This document shows, piece after piece, positions 44,074-51,978 of a DNA stretch of 64,000 nucleotides (position 1 is its first letter; each line of letters begins with the position of its first letter). Origin of the DNA: an uncultured Ruminococcus sp. (GTDB taxonomy: Bacteria > Bacillota > Clostridia > Oscillospirales > Acutalibacteraceae); NCBI GenBank assembly GCA_934476515.1, contig CAKSNZ010000008.1:1-64000 (forward strand), written 5' to 3'. The translations under genes and the position numbers were made by a program. The notes under the pieces were generated by a model that made no database searches, was not told the DNA's origin, and saw nothing but the letters and a program-made list of their open reading frames with translations.

Positions 44074-45096
44074 TTATATTACTTTTACCTTAACACTTAC
44101 AAGCTTAGTGTCATTAATTTTCACTCTAATAAAGGAAACACCTTTCTTGATTCCTTTGATACAAACCTTTGTTGCATTATTTTTTGAAGTTATTTTGGCA
44201 TATTTAGAGTTGGTGTATTTATTGTCAATACTCTTAGCTTTGCCGTTAATATTTATGTATGCCGATTTTCCCTTTTTTACTGATACAGTTGATTTGCTGA
44301 CTGTAGGTGAAGTTACAACATTGAGCATACATTTTAAAGTATATGTACCGGAGATTTTTGCCGTAATATTTACCTTGCCTTTGTTCAGTGCAGTAACCTT
44401 GCCATTTTGCACTCTTGCCACCTTATTATTCGAAGAATACCAGTTTACCTTATTGGCATTGTTCACCTTAATATTCCACACATTACCTGCCTTTAGATTA
44501 TGAGGTACTTGCACTAAATATGGTTTTGGGGACACCAAAACCGGCACTTTTGGTTCAGGCTTTGGTGACTGTGCATTATAATATGAAACCTGAGTAACTA
44601 AGTCAGACCTAGAGATTGTATTAATCTGTCTTTTATTTAGGTACATATTCATTGCAGAAACCGATGTACCGGTAGAGATAACCTCTGGTTTAGTGGAAGG
44701 AAATAATTCTTCATAAGAATATTCATTATTATCCTTAATCATATCTGTAATTACCTTATTTTCGGTTTTCACTACAGTATTAATTTGTTTTTCTGCTTGT
44801 GACTTGGACAATGATGTTTTGTTGCCGTCACCATAAGCAATATCAAGAATTTCGTCAGACACAACATTCTGAAGTTTATCAATAGTCTTTTCTTCTGCCT
44901 CAGCATAGTTAATACAAGCAAAGGAAACTGTTACAGGGACGCTTGTTCCCTCAGGCTGTTCTTCCAGCTTTTCAATTAGTTCTTCATCTTGCTTTCCGTA
45001 ATAATCAAATTCATCAGCTGACGCTACAAGCACATTACTGCACACTAAAGCAACAGCCAAAATGCCACAAAATAAAATTAATAGTTTCTTCCTCAT
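44074..45096 (-). CDS. Secreted Ig-like domain protein with protease-propeptide-like N-terminus
   Basis: A 340-residue secreted protein. The signal peptide (RKKLLILFCGILAVALVCSNVLVASA) is followed by a ~150-residue domain (VPVTVSFACINYAEAEEKTIDKLQ ... ISRSDLVTQVSYY), which faintly resembles inhibitor-I9 propeptide folds. A proline-rich linker, a Big_2-like domain (WYSSNNKVARVQNGKVTALNKGKVNI) and the ~80-residue C-terminal domain (SKSTVSVKKGKSAYININGKA ... IKGIKKGVSFIRVKIN) complete it. The C-terminal part is homologous to that of the 830-residue neighbour. Start: the ATG at 45096 follows AAGGAGGTG; the frame extends 11 codons into the upstream gene. The I9 resemblance is only my reading. Confidence 0.82.
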   Translation of the reverse strand: MRKKLLILFCGILAVALVCSNVLVASADEFDYYGKQDEELIEKLEEQPEGTSVPVTVSFACINYAEAEEKTIDKLQNVVSDEILDIAYGDGNKTSLSKSQAEKQINTVVKTENKVITDMIKDNNEYSYEELFPSTKPEVISTGTSVSAMNMYLNKRQINTISRSDLVTQVSYYNAQSPKPEPKVPVLVSPKPYLVQVPHNLKAGNVWNIKVNNANKVNWYSSNNKVARVQNGKVTALNKGKVNITAKISGTYTLKCMLNVVTSPTVSKSTVSVKKGKSAYININGKAKSIDNKYTNSKYAKITSKNNATKVCIKGIKKGVSFIRVKINDTKLVSVKVKVI

Positions 45097-45109
45097 AAAC
45101 TGCACCTCC

Positions 45110-45913
45110 TTATTTTTCATAGCCCACAATTACATTGTTCTCATTATCAAACTTAATCTCAATATTCTTAGTTACACTTTCACCGTTTTTGTAATAAAGT
45201 GTAATTACAACTGTATCTGAGAAATATTTATTACTGCTACTATATTCATTTGATGAACTATTTGGTGTAGCAGTATTTGCTGAGCTATTGGCATTAGTCA
45301 TTGCCTCACTGGCATTTTTCTCAGAAACTATCCAGCCTAAGTCGTTGATATTTTGAAGTTTCAACTTCTGATAATCACTGTTAAATTCTGTTGTAAGATT
45401 ATCATTATCATCAGCATAGGTACAAATAATAGAATTGTCATTTTTTGACGAAACATCTATATAATCAATCTCAGTACCTTTAATATTAAAATACAGAGAA
45501 TTAAGGGAAATTGTATTTCCACCGTCTTTTGAGATAATCTGCACTCCATTATTCTCTAAAGGAATAATGGTATCTTTTTCCTTTATTTTATATTCTTTAT
45601 TCCATTTTTTCTTTTTATCATTAGACAAAGAAACTGTAATTGAACTGTTCCTGTCCAGCCTTTTACTTTGACTTTTTTGGTTAACAGATAATTTTTGTGA
45701 AAATATAGCCACTAAAACAATTAGCACTATTGATGCTGCAAGTACAATAACTCTTTTAAAGGTAATAATTTTATTTTGACTTTGTGGCTTAGTACCATTG
45801 ACAGTAGAATTATTTTCTTTTTTCATTAAAGCAATCAATTCTTCTTTTCTCTCATCACTGACAGTAACTTTATCATAAGACTTTTTGTATTTTTCAAAAT
45901 CAAAATTACTCAT
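45110..45913 (-). CDS. Single-span membrane protein, probable anti-sigma factor
   Basis: A 267-residue protein with a cytoplasmic N-terminus of about 52 residues (FEKYKKSYDKVTVSDERKEELIALMKK), one membrane helix (about 53-73, VIVLAASIVLIVLVAIFSQKL), and an extracytoplasmic domain with a Ser/Asn-rich stretch. The first part (YDKV.VSDERKEELIALM) is typical of anti-sigma proteins encoded after ECF sigma genes in Clostridia. It overlaps the sigma gene by 8 nt, so the two are translationally coupled. No zinc-binding HXXXCXXC motif is seen. Expected to hold the sigma factor at the membrane until an outside signal releases it. Confidence 0.75.
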   Translation of the reverse strand: MSNFDFEKYKKSYDKVTVSDERKEELIALMKKENNSTVNGTKPQSQNKIITFKRVIVLAASIVLIVLVAIFSQKLSVNQKSQSKRLDRNSSITVSLSNDKKKKWNKEYKIKEKDTIIPLENNGVQIISKDGGNTISLNSLYFNIKGTEIDYIDVSSKNDNSIICTYADDNDNLTTEFNSDYQKLKLQNINDLGWIVSEKNASEAMTNANSSANTATPNSSSNEYSSSNKYFSDTVVITLYYKNGESVTKNIEIKFDNENNVIVGYEK

Positions 45914-46745
45914 TATTATCCTCCTTTTCTAAGATTTCTTTCAACATATTTCTGCCACGAGATAACCTTGACCTAACACCCGACCTTGTAATACCGAGGA
46001 TTTTTGATATTTCTTCAACGGTAAGTTGTTGATAATAATAAAGGTGGATAGGCACTTTATACTTTTCCGGTAATTTCATCACACTGCCTATTGTTTCATC
46101 AATTTCGTTACTGCAAGAAGCATAACTTTCTGAAATTTCACTGATAGATACAGTGTGTTTTTTGTAGCTTTCAGTTACCTTACTTTTGCTACAATTTATA
46201 GTTACCTTTATGAGCCAATGCTTTATGTGTTCTTTGCTTTTTATTTTACTTTTGCTTTTAACAAGCCTTAAGAAAACATCTTGCATCACATCATTTGCAT
46301 CATCTATGTTGCACAATATGTTTAGGGCGATTTTGTAAACCATATCTGAATATACATTAACAACTTCTTCTATTAAATTGTCATCAAAAATAAAACCTTT
46401 TTCACTGTGTTTATAAACTTTGTCACTGTGCTGTGATTCACTATGACTATAGTTTTTACCTTTGTATGTATCGGCTTTGTGACTATGCTTTTTATCATTA
46501 TTCTTATAGATTTCATCAATATCTATATAGTCTTTTTCGTCACTATTTTTATGACCTTTGTCACTTTGTTTTTCTTCTCTAAATTTATAGTTTTTATTGT
46601 TATTTTTATATGTTACTTCACTATTTTCATAGTTGTTGCTACGGTTATAAACTTTTTCTTTGTAACTGTGAACTTTTCCACTATACTCATAGTCATCATC
46701 CATATGTTTATCAACACTGGGTTTATATCCAAATCTATGGTCCAC
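45906..46745 (-). CDS. ECF-type sigma-70 factor with long charged N-terminal extension
   Basis: A 279-residue protein. The last ~160 residues are an ECF sigma factor: region 2 (VYKIALNILCNIDDANDVMQDVFLRLVK) and region 4 (LPEKYKVPIHLYYYQQLTVEEISKILGITRSGVRSRLSRGRNMLKEIL). About 120 residues precede region 2, low-complexity and rich in Lys, Asp, Ser, Tyr, Asn and His (nine His), which ordinary ECF factors lack. Start: a GTG at 46745 preceded by AGGGGGGAT at ideal spacing; an ATG 22 codons upstream has no clear site. First gene of an operon with an anti-sigma protein and three surface proteins, which it presumably activates. Confidence 0.85.
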   Translation of the reverse strand: MDHRFGYKPSVDKHMDDDYEYSGKVHSYKEKVYNRSNNYENSEVTYKNNNKNYKFREEKQSDKGHKNSDEKDYIDIDEIYKNNDKKHSHKADTYKGKNYSHSESQHSDKVYKHSEKGFIFDDNLIEEVVNVYSDMVYKIALNILCNIDDANDVMQDVFLRLVKSKSKIKSKEHIKHWLIKVTINCSKSKVTESYKKHTVSISEISESYASCSNEIDETIGSVMKLPEKYKVPIHLYYYQQLTVEEISKILGITRSGVRSRLSRGRNMLKEILEKEDNNE

Positions 46746-46959
46746 ATTATCCCCCCTAACTTTAAATTTTTCTATTAATGTTTTACCAACAATTTGCTTT
46801 TGGATTAACATTAAATCATCAACTTTATAAGTACTTACATATATAATACCTTATAAACTTCAAAAGTGTTGCAAAAATAAAAAAATTTTTTATTTTTTAT
46901 ATATGTAATCCTGTATCATAAAAAATCTTAATAATTAAAATTAAAATATATAAAACTAT

Positions 46960-46987
46960 AGCCCAATGTTATTTCTAACATTGAGCT
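46960..46987 (-). terminator. Terminator of the polysaccharide cluster
   Basis: Stem AGCCCAATGTTA / TAACATTGAGCT (one mismatch) with a TTTC loop, followed on the minus strand by ATAGTTTTATATATTTT. It lies 44 nt after the last gene of the cluster. The rest of 46746-46959 is AT-rich, presumably holding the sigma operon promoter; I could not assign it. Confidence 0.8.
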
Positions 46988-47030
46988 TATTTTCAATATC
47001 TATAATTATTCTTCATTTAATACCACTAAA

Positions 47031-48056
47031 TTAATACACACCTTTATCAAATATGTAACTATATTTATACCGATTACCATTACGATAAATAGCCATTTCG
47101 CTACCACCACTTAATCCGGTTACAAGATAATCACATTTACTTACTATATTTATAGATGACATATATTCTAACATTTTTAAGTAATCGTCATTTTCTCTAT
47201 TAAAATGTACTTGGGATACTCTTTCTAAATTGTTTTCATCGAACTTTTCATTAAAATAATGTCTTTTATTCTCAATAACTTTATTTGGAAACTCTTCATG
47301 AAATCTATCTGCTATTAACTTATCTTCTGTTGCTATATAAATATACTCAACATTAAATTCATCCATAACATTGTGTATCTTTTCAAAAACTTCTTCAAGT
47401 GTTGGTTGAATTGGATGACTTTTAGGCTTTGTTTTTGTATAATCAGTACTTCTTAAAACACAAGCCACAACACTTTTACCAAGAATCAAATTGTTATATT
47501 CATTGTCAAAGTATTCTTGTACCTCATCATTGTAAACACCAAATTCATCCAATATGTTGTGCCAAAATTCAACCATTGTAGGATTTTGTACATCAGTAAA
47601 TTTTGCTCTTATGGGAGTTTTTTTGATAGGACAAACTAATTTATCTGATATTTGCAATGTATTCATTAAATTATGTTTAGGTTGCTTAAAAAACATATCC
47701 CATAGTCGAGTATCACCACTATAATACTTGCTATTTTTAGGATAAATATCTACAACAGGAATATAACCACTCTCTACAGACCATATGATACTTTCAAGCA
47801 TGTCCTTAACAAAGCAAAAATTAGCTAACTGATATTCCCAAGTACCACTTTTTATCAAACAAAGCTTATTGGTATATTCCTTATTTTTTAAATAGTTCTT
47901 AGTATCTAAAAATAATTCAGAACTATTAAAAAATCTATCAGAATATACTTCATTAACAAAATCCACTAACTTAGTTTTACATAACTTTGGATAAATCTTT
48001 AAAAAGCTGTTATAAGGGATTGCTCCCAAAACACATTTAATTAAACTACTCAACAT
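47031..48056 (-). CDS. Putative fucosyltransferase-fold glycosyltransferase 1
   Basis: A 341-residue protein resembling the O-fucosyltransferase / NodZ-like GT-B group: VVACVLRSTDYTKTKPKSHPIQP has the Arg-x-Thr-Asp-Tyr loop and His-Pro..Gln-Pro, YIYIATEDKLIADRF is the nucleotide-binding strand, and CDYLVTGLSGGSEMAIYR closes the fold. It is a distant paralogue of the 318-residue protein at 50999. The donor sugar is not known. Last gene of the cluster, 31 nt after kdsC, and followed by the terminator at 46960. Confidence 0.65.
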   Translation of the reverse strand: MLSSLIKCVLGAIPYNSFLKIYPKLCKTKLVDFVNEVYSDRFFNSSELFLDTKNYLKNKEYTNKLCLIKSGTWEYQLANFCFVKDMLESIIWSVESGYIPVVDIYPKNSKYYSGDTRLWDMFFKQPKHNLMNTLQISDKLVCPIKKTPIRAKFTDVQNPTMVEFWHNILDEFGVYNDEVQEYFDNEYNNLILGKSVVACVLRSTDYTKTKPKSHPIQPTLEEVFEKIHNVMDEFNVEYIYIATEDKLIADRFHEEFPNKVIENKRHYFNEKFDENNLERVSQVHFNRENDDYLKMLEYMSSINIVSKCDYLVTGLSGGSEMAIYRNGNRYKYSYIFDKGVY

Positions 48057-48087
48057 AATTCTTATTAAACACCCTATCTGTATTTAT

Positions 48088-48573
48088 CTATTTATAAAAT
48101 TTGTAAATTAAATAATCAACAAATTCCCTCACTGCACCTTTCCCTCCATTATGTTTACAAACATAATTAACAGATTTTTTAACTTCATCAATAGAATCTG
48201 CCGGACATCCGGAAAAAGCAACATAGTTTATACAATCCATATCATTTAGATCATCACCAATATATGCAATGTTACTATTTGATAAATTATATTTATCTGC
48301 AAGACTTTTTAAAACTGATATTTTATCAGTTACACCTTGATAAACCTCATTAATTCTTAAATCACTAGCCCTTTTCTCTACAATTTTTGAATTTTTGCCA
48401 GTAATTATTGCTGTTATATATCCATATTCTTGACATTTAGCAAGTATGTAACCATCATGAACATCAAAGGCTTTAAATTCTTCTCCATTATTTCCAAGAT
48501 AGATTTTACCATCTGTAAGGGTACCGTCAACATCCATAACAATCATTTTTATATCATTTAACTTTTCACTCAT
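48088..48573 (-). CDS. kdsC: 3-deoxy-D-manno-octulosonate 8-phosphate phosphatase
   Basis: A 161-residue HAD phosphatase of the KdsC type (C0 class, tetramer), removing phosphate from Kdo-8-P. It opens with IKMIVMDVDGTLTDGKIYLGNNGEEFKAFDVHDGYI, in which the catalytic Asp pair is DVD. AIITGKNSKIVEKRASDL, DKISVLKSLADKY and IAYIGDDLNDMDCI are the other HAD motifs. KdsC relatives that act on KDN-type or sialic-acid phosphates exist, but the neighbouring kdsA and kdsD genes favour Kdo. It lies 12 nt after kdsD. Confidence 0.9.
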   Translation of the reverse strand: MSEKLNDIKMIVMDVDGTLTDGKIYLGNNGEEFKAFDVHDGYILAKCQEYGYITAIITGKNSKIVEKRASDLRINEVYQGVTDKISVLKSLADKYNLSNSNIAYIGDDLNDMDCINYVAFSGCPADSIDEVKKSVNYVCKHNGGKGAVREFVDYLIYKFYK

Positions 48574-48585
48574 ATAATTCTATCC

Positions 48586-49554
48586 TTAAAGAACAATGCC
48601 TGCACCTGTAATGTGACTAATAGTAATTGTACCAACAAACTTCCCATTATCTACAACAGGTAATGCAGATATACTTTTATCTATCATAATTTTTAATGCT
48701 TCTATTGCCATCATATTCGAAGAAACAGTAGTAGGTGTCTTAACCATCAATTCATCAATAACAATATTATAAACATCAATTTCTTTTGATAATGCTCTTC
48801 TTAAGTCACCGTCAGTAAATATACCTAAAAGCTTTTTATCATCAACAATGTTAACAACACCCAACGCTTTCTTACTCATAACAACAATGGCATCCTTTAG
48901 TAGTGTACCACTACAAACTACTGAATTTTCCTCATCTGTTTTCATTAAATCTTTTACTCTAGTTATTAACTTCTTTCCAAGAGCACCAGCAGGATGAAAT
49001 AGAGCAAAATTTTTCTCATTAAAACCATAGATTTTTGAAGCACAAACGGCCAATGCATCACCAAATGCAAGTGCAACAGTTGTGCTGGAAGTTGGGGCTA
49101 AATTCATAGCGCAAGCTTCCTTAAAAGGAGGAAAAACAAATGAATAATCACTACAACTAATAAGTGTACTTGTTGGGTTTCCTGAAATACCAACAAGTGT
49201 AGCACCTATCAGCTTTAAACTTGGTATAAGTCTTGTAACTTCTTCACTTTCACCGGAAAAAGATATTGCAATCACTACATCTTTTTTGTCAATCATACCT
49301 AAATCACCATGAAGGGCCTCAGCAGGATGCAAGAAAAACGATGGAGTTCCCAAACTAGCCATAGTCGCAGCTATTTTTGTTCCTATATGTCCCGGTTTAC
49401 CCATACCGGTTATCACAACTTTGCCCTTACATTCACAAATAAGTTTAACAATATCTTCAAACCTACTATCAAGAGAATTTTTAACTAACTCCATAGCATC
49501 AATCTCAACATCAAATAGATTTTTACCTTCTTGTACAATATTGATTTCAGGCAT
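48586..49554 (-). CDS. kdsD: D-arabinose 5-phosphate isomerase
   Basis: A 322-residue KpsF/GutQ/KdsD enzyme interconverting ribulose 5-phosphate and arabinose 5-phosphate, the first committed precursor of Kdo. The SIS domain has GKVVITGMGKPGHIGTKIAATMASLGTPSFFLHPAEALHGDLG; NLAPTSSTTVALAFGDALAV continues it; two CBS domains fill the last ~120 residues (VKDLMKTDEENSVV; DELMVKTPTTVSS). Full length. Its start is one base after the kdsA stop, so the pair is translationally coupled. Confidence 0.94.
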   Translation of the reverse strand: MPEINIVQEGKNLFDVEIDAMELVKNSLDSRFEDIVKLICECKGKVVITGMGKPGHIGTKIAATMASLGTPSFFLHPAEALHGDLGMIDKKDVVIAISFSGESEEVTRLIPSLKLIGATLVGISGNPTSTLISCSDYSFVFPPFKEACAMNLAPTSSTTVALAFGDALAVCASKIYGFNEKNFALFHPAGALGKKLITRVKDLMKTDEENSVVCSGTLLKDAIVVMSKKALGVVNIVDDKKLLGIFTDGDLRRALSKEIDVYNIVIDELMVKTPTTVSSNMMAIEALKIMIDKSISALPVVDNGKFVGTITISHITGAGIVL

Positions 49555-49555
49555 A

Positions 49556-50326
49556 TCAATGCACCGCCTTATGTACTTTAATTAATTTTACTAACAAATC
49601 TTCCATGTCATCCAGTTTGACCATATTGGGACCATCAGACCAAGCAATATCAGGATTTTGATGAGTTTCCATAAACAAACCATCAACACCAACTGCTATA
49701 GCTGCCTTAGCTAGATATTCAACATATTCTCTATTACCACCTGTTGCATTACCTTTGCCACCTGGTTTTTGAACAGAATGAGTTGCATCAAAAACAACAG
49801 GATAACCAAACTTCTTCATTTCTACTAATCCTGTCATATCAACTACAAGATTATTATAACCAAAGCTGGTACCTCTTTCACATACCATGATATTATCGTT
49901 ACCACTGTCGGAAACTTTTTGTATGCAATTTTTCATATCCCAAGGAGCCAAAAACTGTGCCTTTTTAATATTGACACATTTTCCTGTTTTAGCTGCTGCA
50001 ACTAACAAATCGGTTTGCCTACATAAAAAGGCTGGAATTTGAACAACATCTACAACTTTTCCAACTGGTTCTGCTTGCCATGATTCATGAATGTCAGTAG
50101 CAACTGAAATATCAAAAGTTTTCTTAATTTTTTCTAATATTCTTAAACCTTCATCTATTCCTAATCCTCTTTTACTATAAATAGATGTACGATTTGCTTT
50201 ATCAAAAGAGCCTTTAAAAGTATAATCAATACCTAATTTATTAGTAATATCAACCATTTTTTTTGCTATATCCATAGCCATTTCTTCAGACTCAATTGCA
50301 CAAGGACCTGCAATTAATTTAAACAT
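49556..50326 (-). CDS. kdsA: 3-deoxy-8-phosphooctulonate (Kdo-8-P) synthase
   Basis: A 256-residue aldolase-type synthase condensing phosphoenolpyruvate with arabinose 5-phosphate to Kdo-8-[20 protein letters not shown] opens the barrel; [62 protein letters not shown] and [12 protein letters not shown] are diagnostic KdsA segments. Cys at CRQTD resembles the KdsA pattern rather than plain DAHP synthase. It lies 8 nt after the cytidylyltransferase gene. Confidence 0.95.
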   Translation of the reverse strand: MFKLIAGPCAIESEEMAMDIAKKMVDITNKLGIDYTFKGSFDKANRTSIYSKRGLGIDEGLRILEKIKKTFDISVATDIHESWQAEPVGKVVDVVQIPAFLCRQTDLLVAAAKTGKCVNIKKAQFLAPWDMKNCIQKVSDSGNDNIMVCERGTSFGYNNLVVDMTGLVEMKKFGYPVVFDATHSVQKPGGKGNATGGNREYVEYLAKAAIAVGVDGLFMETHQNPDIAWSDGPNMVKLDDMEDLLVKLIKVHKAVH

Positions 50327-50334
50327 AATATTTT

Positions 50335-50982
50335 TTACACTCCCTCAATCTTAGCTAACTGACACGCTAAATCATAATCTTTCTTTTCGTCAATATCAAT
50401 AGCTTCTATTCCACTAACCTCTTGTATATATGGATTAAATCCAATTCTTCTATTATAATCAGTAAAAATCTCTTTTTTAAACATAAAGAATGCACTGGTT
50501 TCAACCCAAATTGGTTCTAAGTCTTGTGTCCTTGGTACATCATTTAAGTCATAATTAATTGGTTTATCTTTATACCAAGCAAAAGTTTGAATTTTTTCAG
50601 CTGAAAACGCTGAATCATTACTACCGGACACAATATGTTTTAAAGCATTATCAATAGATTCTTGTTTAATAAACGGTGATGTTGTGTGAGCTAAAACATA
50701 AACATCTGCATCAACTTCTGATATAAAACTTCTATATATATCAAAGCCTTTAACTAAATCGCCATCTAGTTTTTTATCTCTCTTTTTTAAAATAACACCT
50801 TCCGGTATATAATCAGTAACTCTTTCATCACTACAATAAACATATACTTCATCAATATTGTTTACTTTCAATAAGGTATTGCATAAATGCCAACATAGAG
50901 GATGTCCTGCAATAGGAAGTATATTTTTGTGTGGCAATCTTTGTGAGTTCAATTTTATCGGAACAAAAGCAACAACTTTCAT
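50335..50982 (-). CDS. NeuA-like CMP-sugar synthetase, probable CMP-Kdo synthetase
   Basis: A 215-residue cytidylyltransferase of the acylneuraminate type. The CTP-binding start is [48 protein letters not shown] is the central motif; and [20 protein letters not shown] is the C-terminal metal-binding end. It is closer to NeuA than to canonical KdsB, but no NeuB or NeuC gene is present, while kdsA, kdsD and kdsC follow directly, so activation of Kdo is the likely job. Start: the ATG at 50982 has AAAGGA 8 nt upstream; the codon before is GTG. Confidence 0.82.
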   Translation of the reverse strand: MKVVAFVPIKLNSQRLPHKNILPIAGHPLCWHLCNTLLKVNNIDEVYVYCSDERVTDYIPEGVILKKRDKKLDGDLVKGFDIYRSFISEVDADVYVLAHTTSPFIKQESIDNALKHIVSGSNDSAFSAEKIQTFAWYKDKPINYDLNDVPRTQDLEPIWVETSAFFMFKKEIFTDYNRRIGFNPYIQEVSGIEAIDIDEKKDYDLACQLAKIEGV

Positions 50983-50998
50983 CACATAATTCCTTTCT

Positions 50999-51955
50999 TT
51001 AATAAAATTTATTCAAATCTATAATATTAATATATTTATACTTTTTTCTATATTCTGCTACAATAGTAGCCCCACATTTACCACCAATCAAAGCTTCACA
51101 CTTGTTTAAAATATAAAGTATTGTTAAATAATTAATTGAAGAATCATAAGCAGATTTGCTTTTACGAATCTGTTCACCAATCAAACCATTAGCTTCTTTA
51201 ATATTTCCTGCACCAAATGAGACCATCTTGTCTTGGGGTAACTTTTTTTTCAATTCATTGAAAATATTGAAATCTTCGGTAGCAACAAAATAATAGTCAC
51301 AATTTAATTTTTTGAAAATGTCTTTTGCATTTTCAGCAACAACATCTATTTGAGGTTGTTGAGGATGATGAAAAAGTAAGTAATCTGTTCCACGCAAACA
51401 TATGCCCACTAATTTTGCATCTTCCTTATCAATAATTTTTCTATAATTATCTTCACAAATCGTCCTAATACTATTTTTCAAGTTAATATATTTGCTGTAA
51501 CATTCTCTCAAAAAATCAACATTTTCACATTTCTTTTTTCTAATTCTAACATATACAAACCACTCTTGGGAGGGATCTCCAAGTACATAATTATTACTGT
51601 TAAGGGCTCTCTTTAACGAAACTCCACAAGGCTGCTCATAATATTTTTCCCAAGCATTTACTTTACCAACCTCATCATCTTCTAAGTAGATATTTTTATT
51701 TGTTTGCATATCTACTACAGGAATCATATTATGGTCAATTGCATATATACATCCAAATAACACAACTCTTTCCCAAACTGTCCAGCCACAAGACATATCG
51801 TCATTGTATCGTATTATGTAATAAATAGGTAATTTTTTGTCTGCAATATGCTGAACTTCCAATGACTTATGATCCTTCATATTATTATAATAATACTTTG
51901 CTTTCATAAAGCTTGTACTATAAACTTTATCTAGCAATTTTGAAATAATAAACAT
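50999..51955 (-). CDS. Putative fucosyltransferase-fold glycosyltransferase 2
   Basis: A 318-residue protein in the same fold as the one at 47031: LVGICLRGTDYLLFHHPQQPQID has the Arg-Gly-Thr-Asp-Tyr loop and His-Pro..Gln-Pro, YYFVATEDFNIFNEL the donor strand, and CEALIGGKCGATIVAEY the closing segment. The N-terminal WTVWERVVLFGCIYAIDHNMIPVVDMQTN matches that of polysaccharide-locus transferases in this group. Donor and acceptor unknown. GAGGT lies 7 nt before the ATG. It sits between the CMP-sugar synthetase and the DUF115/GT42-like gene. Confidence 0.68.
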   Translation of the reverse strand: MFIISKLLDKVYSTSFMKAKYYYNNMKDHKSLEVQHIADKKLPIYYIIRYNDDMSCGWTVWERVVLFGCIYAIDHNMIPVVDMQTNKNIYLEDDEVGKVNAWEKYYEQPCGVSLKRALNSNNYVLGDPSQEWFVYVRIRKKKCENVDFLRECYSKYINLKNSIRTICEDNYRKIIDKEDAKLVGICLRGTDYLLFHHPQQPQIDVVAENAKDIFKKLNCDYYFVATEDFNIFNELKKKLPQDKMVSFGAGNIKEANGLIGEQIRKSKSAYDSSINYLTILYILNKCEALIGGKCGATIVAEYRKKYKYINIIDLNKFY

Positions 51956-51978
51956 TCTAAAACCTCATTCAAACACAA

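Noticed and set aside
50335..50982. Sialic acid (Neu5Ac) synthesis, suggested by the NeuA-like synthetase
   Set aside because: No NeuB- or NeuC-like gene is present, whereas kdsD, kdsA and kdsC follow directly; Kdo is the simpler reading.
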